Positions 1 through 7,795 of a stretch of 64,000 nt of DNA are shown one piece after another. Every line of letters starts with the position of its first letter. The first letter of the stretch is position 1. The notes under the pieces are model-generated. The model saw only the letters and a list, made by a program, of their open reading frames with translations. It was not told where the DNA came from and did no database searches. The translations under genes and the position numbers were made by a program. Source of the DNA: Spirosoma endophyticum (GTDB taxonomy: Bacteria > Bacteroidota > Bacteroidia > Cytophagales > Spirosomataceae); assembly GCF_900112365.1 (NCBI RefSeq), contig NZ_FOLQ01000007.1, positions 186,001 to 250,000 of the forward strand, in the 5' to 3' direction.

Positions 1-497
1 CCAGCGCGGCCACCGGGTTACCGAAATAGAATTCCGCCACTTTACGGGAGATCGCGATACTGGTAGGTGAGTTCAGCGCCGTTGCGGGCGTACCGGCCAG
101 TAGCGGAATACTGAACATCTTGAACCAGTCGGCGCCCGCCCAGTGCCCGGATTGTTTGTTGATCTTATCGCCAACGGTAAGTGTCATCTGGGCCTCCCAG
201 CCTGTATAGCCAGCTGCGTATATAACTTCAGGAAACTGCTTCTTCAACTCGTCAGCCAGTATTCCCGGTGTATAATTGCCTGCATCAATCTTGCCATCAG
301 AGAACTGCCGCTGCATGACTCTGTACAAATGCGGGCCATTGGCATGGTAGTTATCCACACCTAACTCATCCTGAATCCACAGGAAAATTAACAGACTACA
401 GCCCATACCCAGGGCCAGTCCCAGAATATTAATAGCCGAGAAGGCTTTGTTGCGGACCATATTCCGCCAGGCGATTTTGAAGTAGTTGCGTAGCATA
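1..497 (-). CDS. MacB/FtsX-type ABC permease 1 (partial, N-terminal 165 residues)
   Basis: The reverse complement from ATG at 497 stays open to the window edge, so the rest of the gene lies to the left. The start reads MLRNYFKIAWRNMVRNKAFS, the hallmark opening of the permease family that fills this region. One membrane segment follows at about residues 18-42, then the beginning of the periplasmic MacB core domain. The gene lies 129 bp downstream of permease 2 on the same strand and is probably cotranscribed with it. Whether it is full length cannot be judged here. Confidence 0.88.
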
Positions 498-626
498 GGA
501 AAAAGAGCATGGGGATAAGGGCGTGGGGCAAGGGGTTTGATACTGGTTTTACCGTGGCGACGGACCGCGTGACAACGGATCGCCCTCTGCCGTTACGACG
601 GACCGCCCAAACCCCCATGCCCTTTG
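498..626. repeat. Permease spacer with three imperfect copies of a CGGTCCGTCG-type unit
   Basis: On the minus strand the spacer between permeases 2 and 1 carries three imperfect copies of one unit: CGGTCCGTCGTAACGGC (605-589), a degenerate GATCCGTTGTCACG copy, and CGGTCCGTCGCCACGG (567-552). The first recurs with one mismatch at 21289-21305 between permeases 7 and 8. A 21-bp stretch at 509-529 recurs in reverse complement with one mismatch at 18788-18808, just upstream of permease 7. The spacers of distant permeases are therefore related to one another. Confidence 0.7.
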
Positions 627-3092
627 CTATTCAGAACGTAGTGATTTAACGGGATTCATTAAGGCAGCTTTTATGCTCTGGAAACTGACGGTTGTAAACG
701 CAATAACCACCGCCAGAACCCCGACTACCGCGAAAATCCACCAGGGAATGTCGATTTTGTAGGCGAAATTCTGTAACCATTTATTCATGGCCCACCAGCT
801 AATGGGTGAGGCAATCAGGATGGCTATAATCACTAGTGTCAGAAAATCTCGGGAAAGTAACAGTACGATATTGGTGACCGATGCGCCCAGCACTTTCCGA
901 ACACCGATTTCTTTGGTACGTTGCTGCGCGGCAAAAGCGGCCAGACCGAACAAACCCAGGCACGAAATCAGGATAGAGATAACCGTGAAGTAGGTTACAA
1001 TGCGCGAGGTGCGGGCTTCAGCCTCATAATTCTTCTGGAAGTCTTCATTCACGAACGTGTATTGAAACGGCTCATCGGGACGTAGTGCTTTCCATTTCTG
1101 TTCCAGAAAACTCAATACGGTTTCCATATTGGCCGTTTTGACATGCGCAATGATGTAATTGTAATTGGGGCGGCTATTCAGCAGAAAACTGTAGGGCTGT
1201 ATGGTTTGGTGCAGTTTTTCGAAGTGAAAATCCTTCAACACGCCCACAATTTCGTAGGGATGCGTTTCGCCCTGCCAGTCGAAATTCAGCTTTTGTCCGA
1301 TGGCTTTCGTCAGCGGAATCTGGAACTCTCGTAAGGTGGCTTCATTGACAACAATCCGGTTGCTGGTGTCGCCCGGAAACTGGCGGGAGAACATCCGCCC
1401 GGCGAGCAATTTGAAGCCCATGTTTTGCATGAAATCATAATCGACCCAGTTCGTTTTTACCTGTTGGGCTGTCATGACGCCCCGCTCCGGTCGATATAGC
1501 AGAAAATCACTGGCGTTGTTGATGCCCGGATAATACTGCGTTCCCGCGGCTCCCAGTATTTGGTTATTTCGTAAAATTTCAGCCCGATAGCTGGTATAAG
1601 CCGCGTTCGCTTCTTTGCTGCTCAGCGGAATGGCAATCTGCTGATCCTGCGTGAATCCCAGCGACGTGTTGCGCAAAAAGCGCATCTGCTCCTGAATAAC
1701 AAACGTAGCCAGCACCAGCCCAATCGAAATCACAAATTGAAACACCACCAGTCCGCGACGTAGCGCCACTGCCGACAGTGTATTGGTGAATTTTCCCTTC
1801 AGAACCTGCGCCGGATTGAACAGGGATAGATAAAAAGCTGGATAGCTGCCCGCCAGCAATCCCGTTAGTAATGCAAGCCCAATGAACGCCAGAATAATCC
1901 CCGGTTCAAATAGTTCAGCTAACTGCAACGACTTAGCGGTCAGTTGATTGAAGACAGACAAGAACAACGTAACGAGGCCAAGGGCAATCACCAGCGCCAG
2001 CAAGGATAGCACTATTGACTCACCCAGAAATTGCCCGATCAACGAACCCCGTTCGGCACCCATCACTTTTCGAACGCCAACTTCAGCCGCCCGTTTAGCC
2101 GAACGGGCGGTAGACAGGTTCATGAAATTGATGCAGGCAATCAGTAGGGTGAATAGGGCAATCGAGGCCAGAATGTACAGGTACGTTGTGCTGTTGGTGG
2201 GCGTCACGACGGTCTTCAACTGGTCGGAGAGGTGCAGGTCCGGAACCGAAACCAGAAACAACTTTTTGCCAAAACCCACATTCTTTAAATCGTTGCTGGC
2301 GTATTTATCCATGAAACCCGGAAACTTCGTTTGCAACTGAGCCGGGTCTGTACCTGGTCGTAATTTCAGGTACGTTACAAACATATTGTTACAACAGAAA
2401 TCCAGTTTGACGTTTCGAAGAAAGCCACCAATCCAGCCTGCGGAAATAGGCAGAAAGAACTTGGCGTCGATGTGGGAACGAGCACTTTCGTCGCGGTAAA
2501 CACCCGTTACTTTAAAGTCTTCGCCATTACCCGCCGTGCCCCCAATCCGGATCAGTTTGTTCAGCGCCGATGCATCACCAAACAGTTTATGGGCAATTTC
2601 TTCCGACAGCACCACCGAATGCTGATCGACCAGCGCAGTACGTGGATTGCCTGCTGTAAATTGATAGGAAAACAAGTCGAAAAATGTCGAATCGACCTGG
2701 TAGCCTTTGGTTTCGTAAAAGGATTTAACGGCTTTGCCACCTTCGCGTACCTGCAACAGGGATTTATCATCGATCAAATTGACCCATAAACGGGCCACCT
2801 GCTCGATTTCCGGAAATTCGGATTTCAGCGCAAACGCATACGGAGCCGATGCGGTCGAATTTTTTTCACTTCCGGTATCCTTATTGGCTTTCCCGATAAT
2901 TGTTTCCTGCGCCATCAGGTACAACTCACTGGCGTGCTGCTGGTGTTTATCGTACGACAATTCGCTACGTATGTACAGCAGCAACAGCATGCAACACGTC
3001 ATCCCGACGGATAGCCCGAAAATGTTAATGGCTGAGAACGATTTGCTTCTCAGTAGATTACGGACGGCGATTTTGAGATAGTTACGTAGCAT
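627..3092 (-). CDS. MacB/FtsX-type ABC permease 2
   Basis: An 821-residue permease, long because it carries two FtsX modules. The order is: membrane segment at about 18-42, periplasmic MacB core domain, three or four membrane segments at about 285-430, a second extracytoplasmic domain, and a C-terminal group of membrane segments at about 685-805. The two cytoplasmic coupling motifs are EVGVRKVMGAERGSL and RTKEIGVRKVLGASV, and the end is NPVKSLRSE. Family members move lipids, lipoproteins, peptides or drugs, or transmit force, driven by a separate ATPase. I chose the ATG at 3092 (MLRNYLKIAVRNL) over an in-frame start at 3119, because every paralogue begins there and the extra residues come from a repeat-bearing spacer. 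Substrate unknown. Confidence 0.93.
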   Translation of the reverse strand: MLRNYLKIAVRNLLRSKSFSAINIFGLSVGMTCCMLLLLYIRSELSYDKHQQHASELYLMAQETIIGKANKDTGSEKNSTASAPYAFALKSEFPEIEQVARLWVNLIDDKSLLQVREGGKAVKSFYETKGYQVDSTFFDLFSYQFTAGNPRTALVDQHSVVLSEEIAHKLFGDASALNKLIRIGGTAGNGEDFKVTGVYRDESARSHIDAKFFLPISAGWIGGFLRNVKLDFCCNNMFVTYLKLRPGTDPAQLQTKFPGFMDKYASNDLKNVGFGKKLFLVSVPDLHLSDQLKTVVTPTNSTTYLYILASIALFTLLIACINFMNLSTARSAKRAAEVGVRKVMGAERGSLIGQFLGESIVLSLLALVIALGLVTLFLSVFNQLTAKSLQLAELFEPGIILAFIGLALLTGLLAGSYPAFYLSLFNPAQVLKGKFTNTLSAVALRRGLVVFQFVISIGLVLATFVIQEQMRFLRNTSLGFTQDQQIAIPLSSKEANAAYTSYRAEILRNNQILGAAGTQYYPGINNASDFLLYRPERGVMTAQQVKTNWVDYDFMQNMGFKLLAGRMFSRQFPGDTSNRIVVNEATLREFQIPLTKAIGQKLNFDWQGETHPYEIVGVLKDFHFEKLHQTIQPYSFLLNSRPNYNYIIAHVKTANMETVLSFLEQKWKALRPDEPFQYTFVNEDFQKNYEAEARTSRIVTYFTVISILISCLGLFGLAAFAAQQRTKEIGVRKVLGASVTNIVLLLSRDFLTLVIIAILIASPISWWAMNKWLQNFAYKIDIPWWIFAVVGVLAVVIAFTTVSFQSIKAALMNPVKSLRSE

Positions 3093-3107
3093 AGGGAATT
3101 GGTTAAT

Positions 3108-3151
3108 GTAGAGACGCAAAGGCCGGGCCGCCGGTGCGGTTGCGTCTCTAC
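3108..3151. repeat. GTAGAGACGC palindrome with GC-rich core (copy 1)
   Basis: Twelve-bp arms GTAGAGACGCAA / TTGCGTCTCTAC enclose a core reading GGCCGGGCCGCCGGTGCGG on the plus strand. The right arm supplies the TAG stop of permease 3. Related copies lie at 15509-15552 and 23782-23825, and core-less or degenerate ones at 7768-7794 and 28298-28323. Relative to transcription the core is inverted compared with the copy at 23782, although the flanks are nearly identical. It could act as a terminator or attenuator between permeases 3 and 2. Confidence 0.85.
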
Positions 3152-5568
3152 TCAGACCTTAATGACTTTACGGGATTCATTAGGGCGGCTTTCACGCTTT
3201 GGAAACTGACCGTTAGCAAGGCGATCAACACGGTTAGACCACCAGCCAGCAGGAACACCCACCAATGGATGTTTGTCCGGTAGGCGAAATCGTTCAGCCA
3301 GGTGTGCATGGCATACCAGGCTACGGGTGAGGCAATGATTAGCGCCACAATCACCAATTTCATGAAGTCTTTGGAAAACAGGGTCACCAAACTTATCTCC
3401 GACGCACCCAGCACTTTACGGATGCCAATTTCCTTGGTACGTTGCTCAGCCATGAACATCGATAAGCCAAACAGACCCAGGCACGAAATCAGAATGGCGA
3501 TGCCCGCAAAGATGCTGAACAGCGTCTGTTGCGTTTGCTCACGAGCATAGAGCCGGTCAAAACGAGTATCCAGAAACTGATAATCGAACGGATGTTCCGG
3601 GAAGAAGCGCTTCCAGACCGTTTCAACCCGCTGAATTGCGGTGGGCACATCGCCTTTCAGTGGAATGGACAGCCATCGGAAGTTTTCCGTCGACATAATC
3701 ATAGCCAGTGCCGCCATCTCCTGGTGTAAGGATTCAAAGTGAAAATCTTTGGTAACGCCGATAACCTGACCTTTCACCGGACCGTATCGGAAGGCTTTGC
3801 CGATGGCCTGTTCGGGTGTCCAGCCCAACTGCCGCACAGCCGTTTCATTCAGGACGATCATCGACGTATCAGTCGAGTAGGCGCGGGAAAAATTGCGTCC
3901 GGCAGCCATCGCAATCTGATAGGCCGGAATGAAATCATAATCGACACGCAGGCCCCGCAGATTGATTTTGACCGGGGCCATGCTGTCGCCTTTTGCGGCA
4001 GAGGCATCCCAGGAGTCGAGTAAGCGGGAGGATGGAATTCGCGATGAACGGCCCATATCGCGCACCGCCCCCGTTTGAATAAATTGCTCTTTCAGCGTTT
4101 CGTAATTTCTGGCTGAATCGCTGAAATCCGGCATCAGCAAAACCTGGTCTTTCGAATAACCGAGTCGATACTCCTGAATGTACTTCATCTGATTGTACAC
4201 CACGGCCGTGCTGATCATCAGGGCAATCGCTATCGCGAATTGCGTTATGACCAGCACCTGCCGAAGCTTGCCAGTACGCATGGTTGAGGCAATCTGGCCT
4301 TTCAGCACACCAAGTGGCCGGAACGACGTCAGGAAAAAAGCCGGATAACTGCCTGCTACCAAGCCCGTCAGCAACGTAATGCTAACCAGAATAATAAGAA
4401 AGACAGGATCAAGAAGTTGGCTGAATTCGAGTTGTTTTTGTGTGAACTGATTAAGGGCGGGTAAGCAGAGCATGACCAGCAGAATGGAGATGCCCAGCGA
4501 CAGAGTCACCAATAAAATGGATTCGCTCAAAAACTGACCAATGAGCTGGGTGCGCAAAGCCCCTACAACCTTGCGCATCCCAACCTCTTTGGCCCGCCCC
4601 GCCGAACGGGCTGTTGCCAGATTCATATAATTGATGCAGGCGATCAACAGAATGAATAAACCAATAGCCGAGAATAAATAGATATAACTGATGTCGCCCG
4701 TTGGCTCCACCTCCGAATCGGTGTGCGACCGTAAGTGAATACTCGTCAGAGGTTGCAGATTCAACACCGACCAGGTTGACGGATTCCGGCCTTCTTCCGG
4801 CGGAATGTGTTTATTCTGAAAAGCCGGGAATGCCGCTTCCATACGTTTTGGATCGGCCGATCCGTCGCTACATCCGGGTTGCAGCAACACATACGTATTG
4901 AAGGAGTTATTACTCCAGTTTGTCCGTAATCCTTCTGCCCCATACACGCGGGGGTCGTTAAATGTAGAGAACGAGGCAAGAAATTTGGGGTGAAAATGCG
5001 ATTGAGCGGGCAGCGGTTCAAAAACGCCTGTAACCGTCATATCGAACTGATTATTAAACCGCACTGTCTTGCCGACTGGATTCTCATCGCCAAAATATTT
5101 CTCCGCCATTGGCCGGGAAAACATAATGGAAAATGGATTGATCAGCGCTTGATCCGGATTTCCGCTGACGAGATCAAAATCAAATACCTTAAACAGATTG
5201 GCTTCGGCAAAGAATATATCATCTTCATTAAACGAATGTTCGCCGTACTTCAGCAGCCCGCCGTTATCAATGGTTCGCACCACCTGTTCAGCTTCCGGGA
5301 AGTTCTGTTTAATCAAGGGCCCAAAAGGTGGGGCCAATTGCGCCAGTCGCAACGACGCGGCTCCTTCCGACGACAGGAAAGTTCGGGTAACGCGGTAAAT
5401 ACGATCTGCATGAGTATTGTAACGGTCGTAGCTTAACTCGTCTCTGACATAGAGCGCAATAAGCAGGAAACACGCCAGACCAACCGCTACACCGGTAATA
5501 TTGATGAAGCTAAATGCCTTGTATTTTCGAAGATTGCGAAAAGCGATAAGCAGATAATTACGTAGCAT
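3148..5568 (-). CDS. MacB/FtsX-type ABC permease 3
   Basis: This 806-residue paralogue opens with MLRNYLLIAFRNLRKYKAFS and ends in LRSE. The coupling motifs are EVGMRKVVGALRTQLIGQF in the central block and RTKEIGIRKVLGASE in the C-terminal block. The ATG at 5568 is the only sensible start. It is the first gene of a minus-strand run (permeases 3, 2, 1) and lies about 30 bp from a sigma54-like promoter with an upstream palindrome (5601-5704), so the run may be one regulated transcript. Its TAG stop lies inside the right arm of the palindrome at 3108-3151. Substrate unknown. Confidence 0.93.
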   Translation of the reverse strand: MLRNYLLIAFRNLRKYKAFSFINITGVAVGLACFLLIALYVRDELSYDRYNTHADRIYRVTRTFLSSEGAASLRLAQLAPPFGPLIKQNFPEAEQVVRTIDNGGLLKYGEHSFNEDDIFFAEANLFKVFDFDLVSGNPDQALINPFSIMFSRPMAEKYFGDENPVGKTVRFNNQFDMTVTGVFEPLPAQSHFHPKFLASFSTFNDPRVYGAEGLRTNWSNNSFNTYVLLQPGCSDGSADPKRMEAAFPAFQNKHIPPEEGRNPSTWSVLNLQPLTSIHLRSHTDSEVEPTGDISYIYLFSAIGLFILLIACINYMNLATARSAGRAKEVGMRKVVGALRTQLIGQFLSESILLVTLSLGISILLVMLCLPALNQFTQKQLEFSQLLDPVFLIILVSITLLTGLVAGSYPAFFLTSFRPLGVLKGQIASTMRTGKLRQVLVITQFAIAIALMISTAVVYNQMKYIQEYRLGYSKDQVLLMPDFSDSARNYETLKEQFIQTGAVRDMGRSSRIPSSRLLDSWDASAAKGDSMAPVKINLRGLRVDYDFIPAYQIAMAAGRNFSRAYSTDTSMIVLNETAVRQLGWTPEQAIGKAFRYGPVKGQVIGVTKDFHFESLHQEMAALAMIMSTENFRWLSIPLKGDVPTAIQRVETVWKRFFPEHPFDYQFLDTRFDRLYAREQTQQTLFSIFAGIAILISCLGLFGLSMFMAEQRTKEIGIRKVLGASEISLVTLFSKDFMKLVIVALIIASPVAWYAMHTWLNDFAYRTNIHWWVFLLAGGLTVLIALLTVSFQSVKAALMNPVKSLRSE

Positions 5569-5600
5569 AATCGAGCAGAAGTGATATCACATTCTGATGT

Positions 5601-5704
5601 CCCAAATGCTATACCAGAAATGTAATTTACTGATTATCAAATGGTAAAGGTTGGAGTATCTGAAAAAATGTCCGCAAACGGACGCAATCCGTACAGTTGC
5701 GGAC
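5601..5704 (-). promoter_or_regulatory. Candidate sigma54-type promoter with upstream palindrome (permease 3)
   Basis: Read on the minus strand, TGCGTCCGTTTGCGGACAT (5686-5668) is followed after 51 bp by TGGTATAGCATTTGGG (5616-5601), which keeps the -24 GG and -12 TTG of a sigma54 promoter but has G in place of the usual C of the -12 GC. A further GTCC half-site lies exactly 21 bp upstream of the first palindrome half (5704-5701). The start codon of permease 3 follows about 32 bp after the -12 element. Modules with the same layout lie upstream of the adaptor gene and of permease 7. Confidence 0.6.
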
Positions 5705-5712
5705 ACCGGGTT

Positions 5713-6609
5713 TTATGAAATTACCTCCAGCCGATACCCTACGCCATGAACAGCTACAATACGTAGGGTTGGGTCGGGTTGGAGCAGCTTACGAAGACGT
5801 GATACGAAGACATCGGCGCTGCGTCCGACAATAATGCCTTCGTCTTCCCAGACGGATTTGAGGATAAAATCGCGCGTTAATAACTGGTTCGGATGGCGGA
5901 CGAAGAGGTGGAGCAACTTGGCTTCGCGATAGGTAAGCGGATGCATAGTACCCGCTACGTTCACCGATTGGTTCGTCGTATTGAAAGACAATTGCCCGAC
6001 GGAGATTAGATGCCCGGATTCGTTTGCCGTGGTTTCTGTTGGTAATGCTGAATTCGTTTTTCTGTCTGATTTCTGCCAGACAGCATAGGCTCCACCGAAC
6101 AACAACAAACCAACTGCCCACGCCCACCAGATACTGGCCGCTTTCGGCTGAGTAGATACTGGCGTATTGAAGGTAAGTTGCAGGGTATAGCATCCTCGTT
6201 TCTGATCGCGGCCTCCGCAGGGAACCTCCTTCTTTTCAGTTACATCGAGAAAGTTGTAGCCCAGCTGCAATTCGCCGTTTGTGCAATCCAGCACCGCTAC
6301 GTCGTAGTTGTCTTTGATCTGATGAACCGCCAGCGATTGTTGAAGTATCGTTGGTAACCGCCCGTAATCGAAGGGGTGTTCCAGACGGACCAGAAACGTA
6401 GTGGCAGTAGGATGTTGCACTGCTGGAATTCGGGAGGTTGAATCTCCTTTTTCGATCAGTAAGTGATGCGCCGTACGACGTAGCGCCAGATTCACCTTTT
6501 TTGCAAAATCAGCCTTGTCGCCTTGATTCGCAGACGGCGTTCGCCAGGCAAACTGCATGAACAGTAAACCGGCGACCAGCAACGCGATGATAATGACTGA
6601 TGTTTTCAT
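5713..6609 (-). CDS. Membrane-anchored winged-helix (OmpR/PhoB-type) regulator
   Basis: A 298-residue one-component regulator with reversed topology. It has an N-terminal membrane segment (about 3-20), a periplasmic sensing region, a second membrane segment rich in W and G (about 157-178), and a C-terminal Trans_reg_C winged helix (about 200-298) with LTYREAKLL, SADVFVSRLRKLL and GVGYRLEV. No receiver domain is present, so signal probably passes through the membrane as in CadC/ToxR-like proteins. I prefer the ATG at 6609 to the in-frame GTG at 6630, which lies inside a palindrome arm. Being next to permease 3 and the small secreted proteins, it may sense an envelope signal (inference). Confidence 0.82.
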   Translation of the reverse strand: MKTSVIIIALLVAGLLFMQFAWRTPSANQGDKADFAKKVNLALRRTAHHLLIEKGDSTSRIPAVQHPTATTFLVRLEHPFDYGRLPTILQQSLAVHQIKDNYDVAVLDCTNGELQLGYNFLDVTEKKEVPCGGRDQKRGCYTLQLTFNTPVSTQPKAASIWWAWAVGLLLFGGAYAVWQKSDRKTNSALPTETTANESGHLISVGQLSFNTTNQSVNVAGTMHPLTYREAKLLHLFVRHPNQLLTRDFILKSVWEDEGIIVGRSADVFVSRLRKLLQPDPTLRIVAVHGVGYRLEVIS

Positions 6610-6622
6610 GATAGCTTTTTTA

Positions 6623-6720
6623 ACCCGCACCGGCGGACCGGCAAAGACGTAAAGATGGTAAAGAACGCTAAGTTACATTCTTCACCATCTTTACGTCTTT
6701 GCCGGTCCGCCGGTGCGGGT
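6623..6720. repeat. 98-bp near-perfect palindrome carrying the GC-rich core on both arms
   Basis: Arms of 43 bp (6623-6665 and 6678-6720) match as inverted repeats with one mismatch, around a 12-bp loop. Each arm begins at its outer end with CCGCACCGGCGGACCGGC, close to the core of the GTAGAGACGC palindromes at 3108, 15509 and 23782. It fills the gap between the secreted protein gene at 6731 and the regulator gene ending at 5713, where it could terminate or process the transcript. Confidence 0.85.
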
Positions 6721-6730
6721 CGAAATTTAA

Positions 6731-7216
6731 TCAGCAACCGTCACCCTTCTTTCCGAAAAAAGGAAACAATAAATTGCTGTTGAAAAAAGGTTTTAATTTA
6801 ATGCTCCGTTTGGCTCTTGAGTCGCTGGTTCGGACAGGTTCAATCACCAGATCATCACCCGGTTTTGCCATGGCCAACACAGGTGCTACGTCGATTCCGA
6901 GTGCAGATTGACTGGTATTCGATATGCTATTATCAACTACATTCCCGTTTCGACGCAGGTAGATTCGGAACGGAATTTTTTCAGTTTGCGTCGTTTCTGG
7001 ATTACTGGATACCACCGTCAACGTCCCTTTGCTTGCCATTGAGAACGCTGCGAAATCAAAGGCCTTATTGTTCAGTAGCAACGGGTTGGCATTAAATACA
7101 GAGTCGGGTTCCGTTGTGCTGCCCGGAGCAAACGTATTAATTGTCGGAAGCGTGGTTGTCAGTAGGGAAAGGGCTGATAGAACTACCAGTGGCCAGATCA
7201 TTAGCTGCAGTTTCAT
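6731..7216 (-). CDS. Small secreted protein of unknown function
   Basis: A 161-residue protein with a clear signal peptide (MKLQLMIWPLVVLSALSLL) and a short central block LTVVSSNPETTQTEKIPFRI. I recognise no named family. The block is shared with the broken gene directly upstream (7256-7666), where the same region reads TSQAVDKIPFRI, so the two are tandem paralogues. It probably acts outside the inner membrane. It lies upstream of the membrane-anchored regulator on the same strand, and the two are separated by a long palindrome. Confidence 0.65.
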   Translation of the reverse strand: MKLQLMIWPLVVLSALSLLTTTLPTINTFAPGSTTEPDSVFNANPLLLNNKAFDFAAFSMASKGTLTVVSSNPETTQTEKIPFRIYLRRNGNVVDNSISNTSQSALGIDVAPVLAMAKPGDDLVIEPVRTSDSRAKRSIKLKPFFNSNLLFPFFGKKGDGC

Positions 7217-7255
7217 AAGGATACAAATTAGATGGTGAAACGAGCCTGAACTCAG

Positions 7256-7666
7256 TTATTGAACAGGAATTTCGTTGTGTGGCATCGCGTATTGATCGTC
7301 CAGGGTTAACAATACGATGTGGTCCCCTTTTTTGCACTTTGTCAACACGTTATGCACATCAATCTGCTTCACGTCGGTTTTTGTGAGCAGTAGCAACGTT
7401 TGCGTGTTCTTATTTCGGATTGCAATTCGAAACGGAATTTTATCAACCGCCTGGCTGGTTGTTGGCGATAGATTAACCGTACAAACTGTCAGCTTTCAGA
7501 TAGCACTCAATGGCAGTATACATTTGCCTTGCGTACTGTATTCGTTCACGACCATTTTGTTATTTAAAAAAGCCGCTGAACAATTGTTGAAGGGATGTTG
7601 ACCGAAGCCAATCGTGGATACGGCGCTGCAACAAAGAGCGAAAATGAGTTTGCTTCCGTTTTTCAT
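7256..7666 (-). pseudogene. Small secreted protein gene interrupted by an in-frame TGA
   Basis: From ATG at 7666 (MKNGSKLIFALCCSAVSTIG, a signal peptide) the frame runs 56 codons to a TGA at 7498-7496 and then continues open in the same frame for a further 79 codons to TAA at 7258-7256. The part after the TGA includes TSQAVDKIPFRIAIRN and KKGDHIVLLTLDD and aligns with the tandem paralogue at 6731-7216, so the reading frame was once, or still is, a single protein of 136 residues. No frameshift is needed. It is a pseudogene, a sequencing error or a readthrough site. A TACTTTTG promoter element lies about 25 bp upstream. Confidence 0.7.
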
Positions 7667-7690
7667 GATTCCTGTTTCTTGAACATGAAT

Positions 7691-7698
7691 CAAAAGTA
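7691..7698 (-). promoter_or_regulatory. Bacteroidota -7 promoter element TACTTTTG
   Basis: TACTTTTG on the minus strand fits the TAnnTTTG element of Bacteroidota housekeeping promoters. It would give a 5' leader of about 20 bases before the ATG at 7666. No clear -33 element is visible. Confidence 0.45.
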
Positions 7699-7767
7699 GA
7701 CGCTCCATTTGTCAGCGTTGAAAAAGCCCTGTAAAAGCTTGTAAAGGAATTGTAAAATCATGTATTT

Positions 7768-7794
7768 GTAGAGCCGCATACCTTACGTCTCTAC
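7768..7794. repeat. Degenerate GTAGAGACGC palindrome without core
   Basis: GTAGAGCCGC and ACGTCTCTAC face each other across a short spacer, two bases beyond the stop codon of permease 4. It is a short relative of the palindromes at 3108, 15509 and 23782 and lacks their GC-rich core. Confidence 0.5.
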
Positions 7795-7795
7795 C

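Noticed and set aside
388..618. Short minus-strand frame across the spacer before permease 1
   Set aside because: It reads through the spacer repeats and overlaps the permease 1 start in another frame.
7256..7666. Selenocysteine reading of the in-frame TGA
   Set aside because: No selenocysteine insertion hairpin is evident after the TGA, and the paralogue has no cysteine or other redox residue at the matching position.
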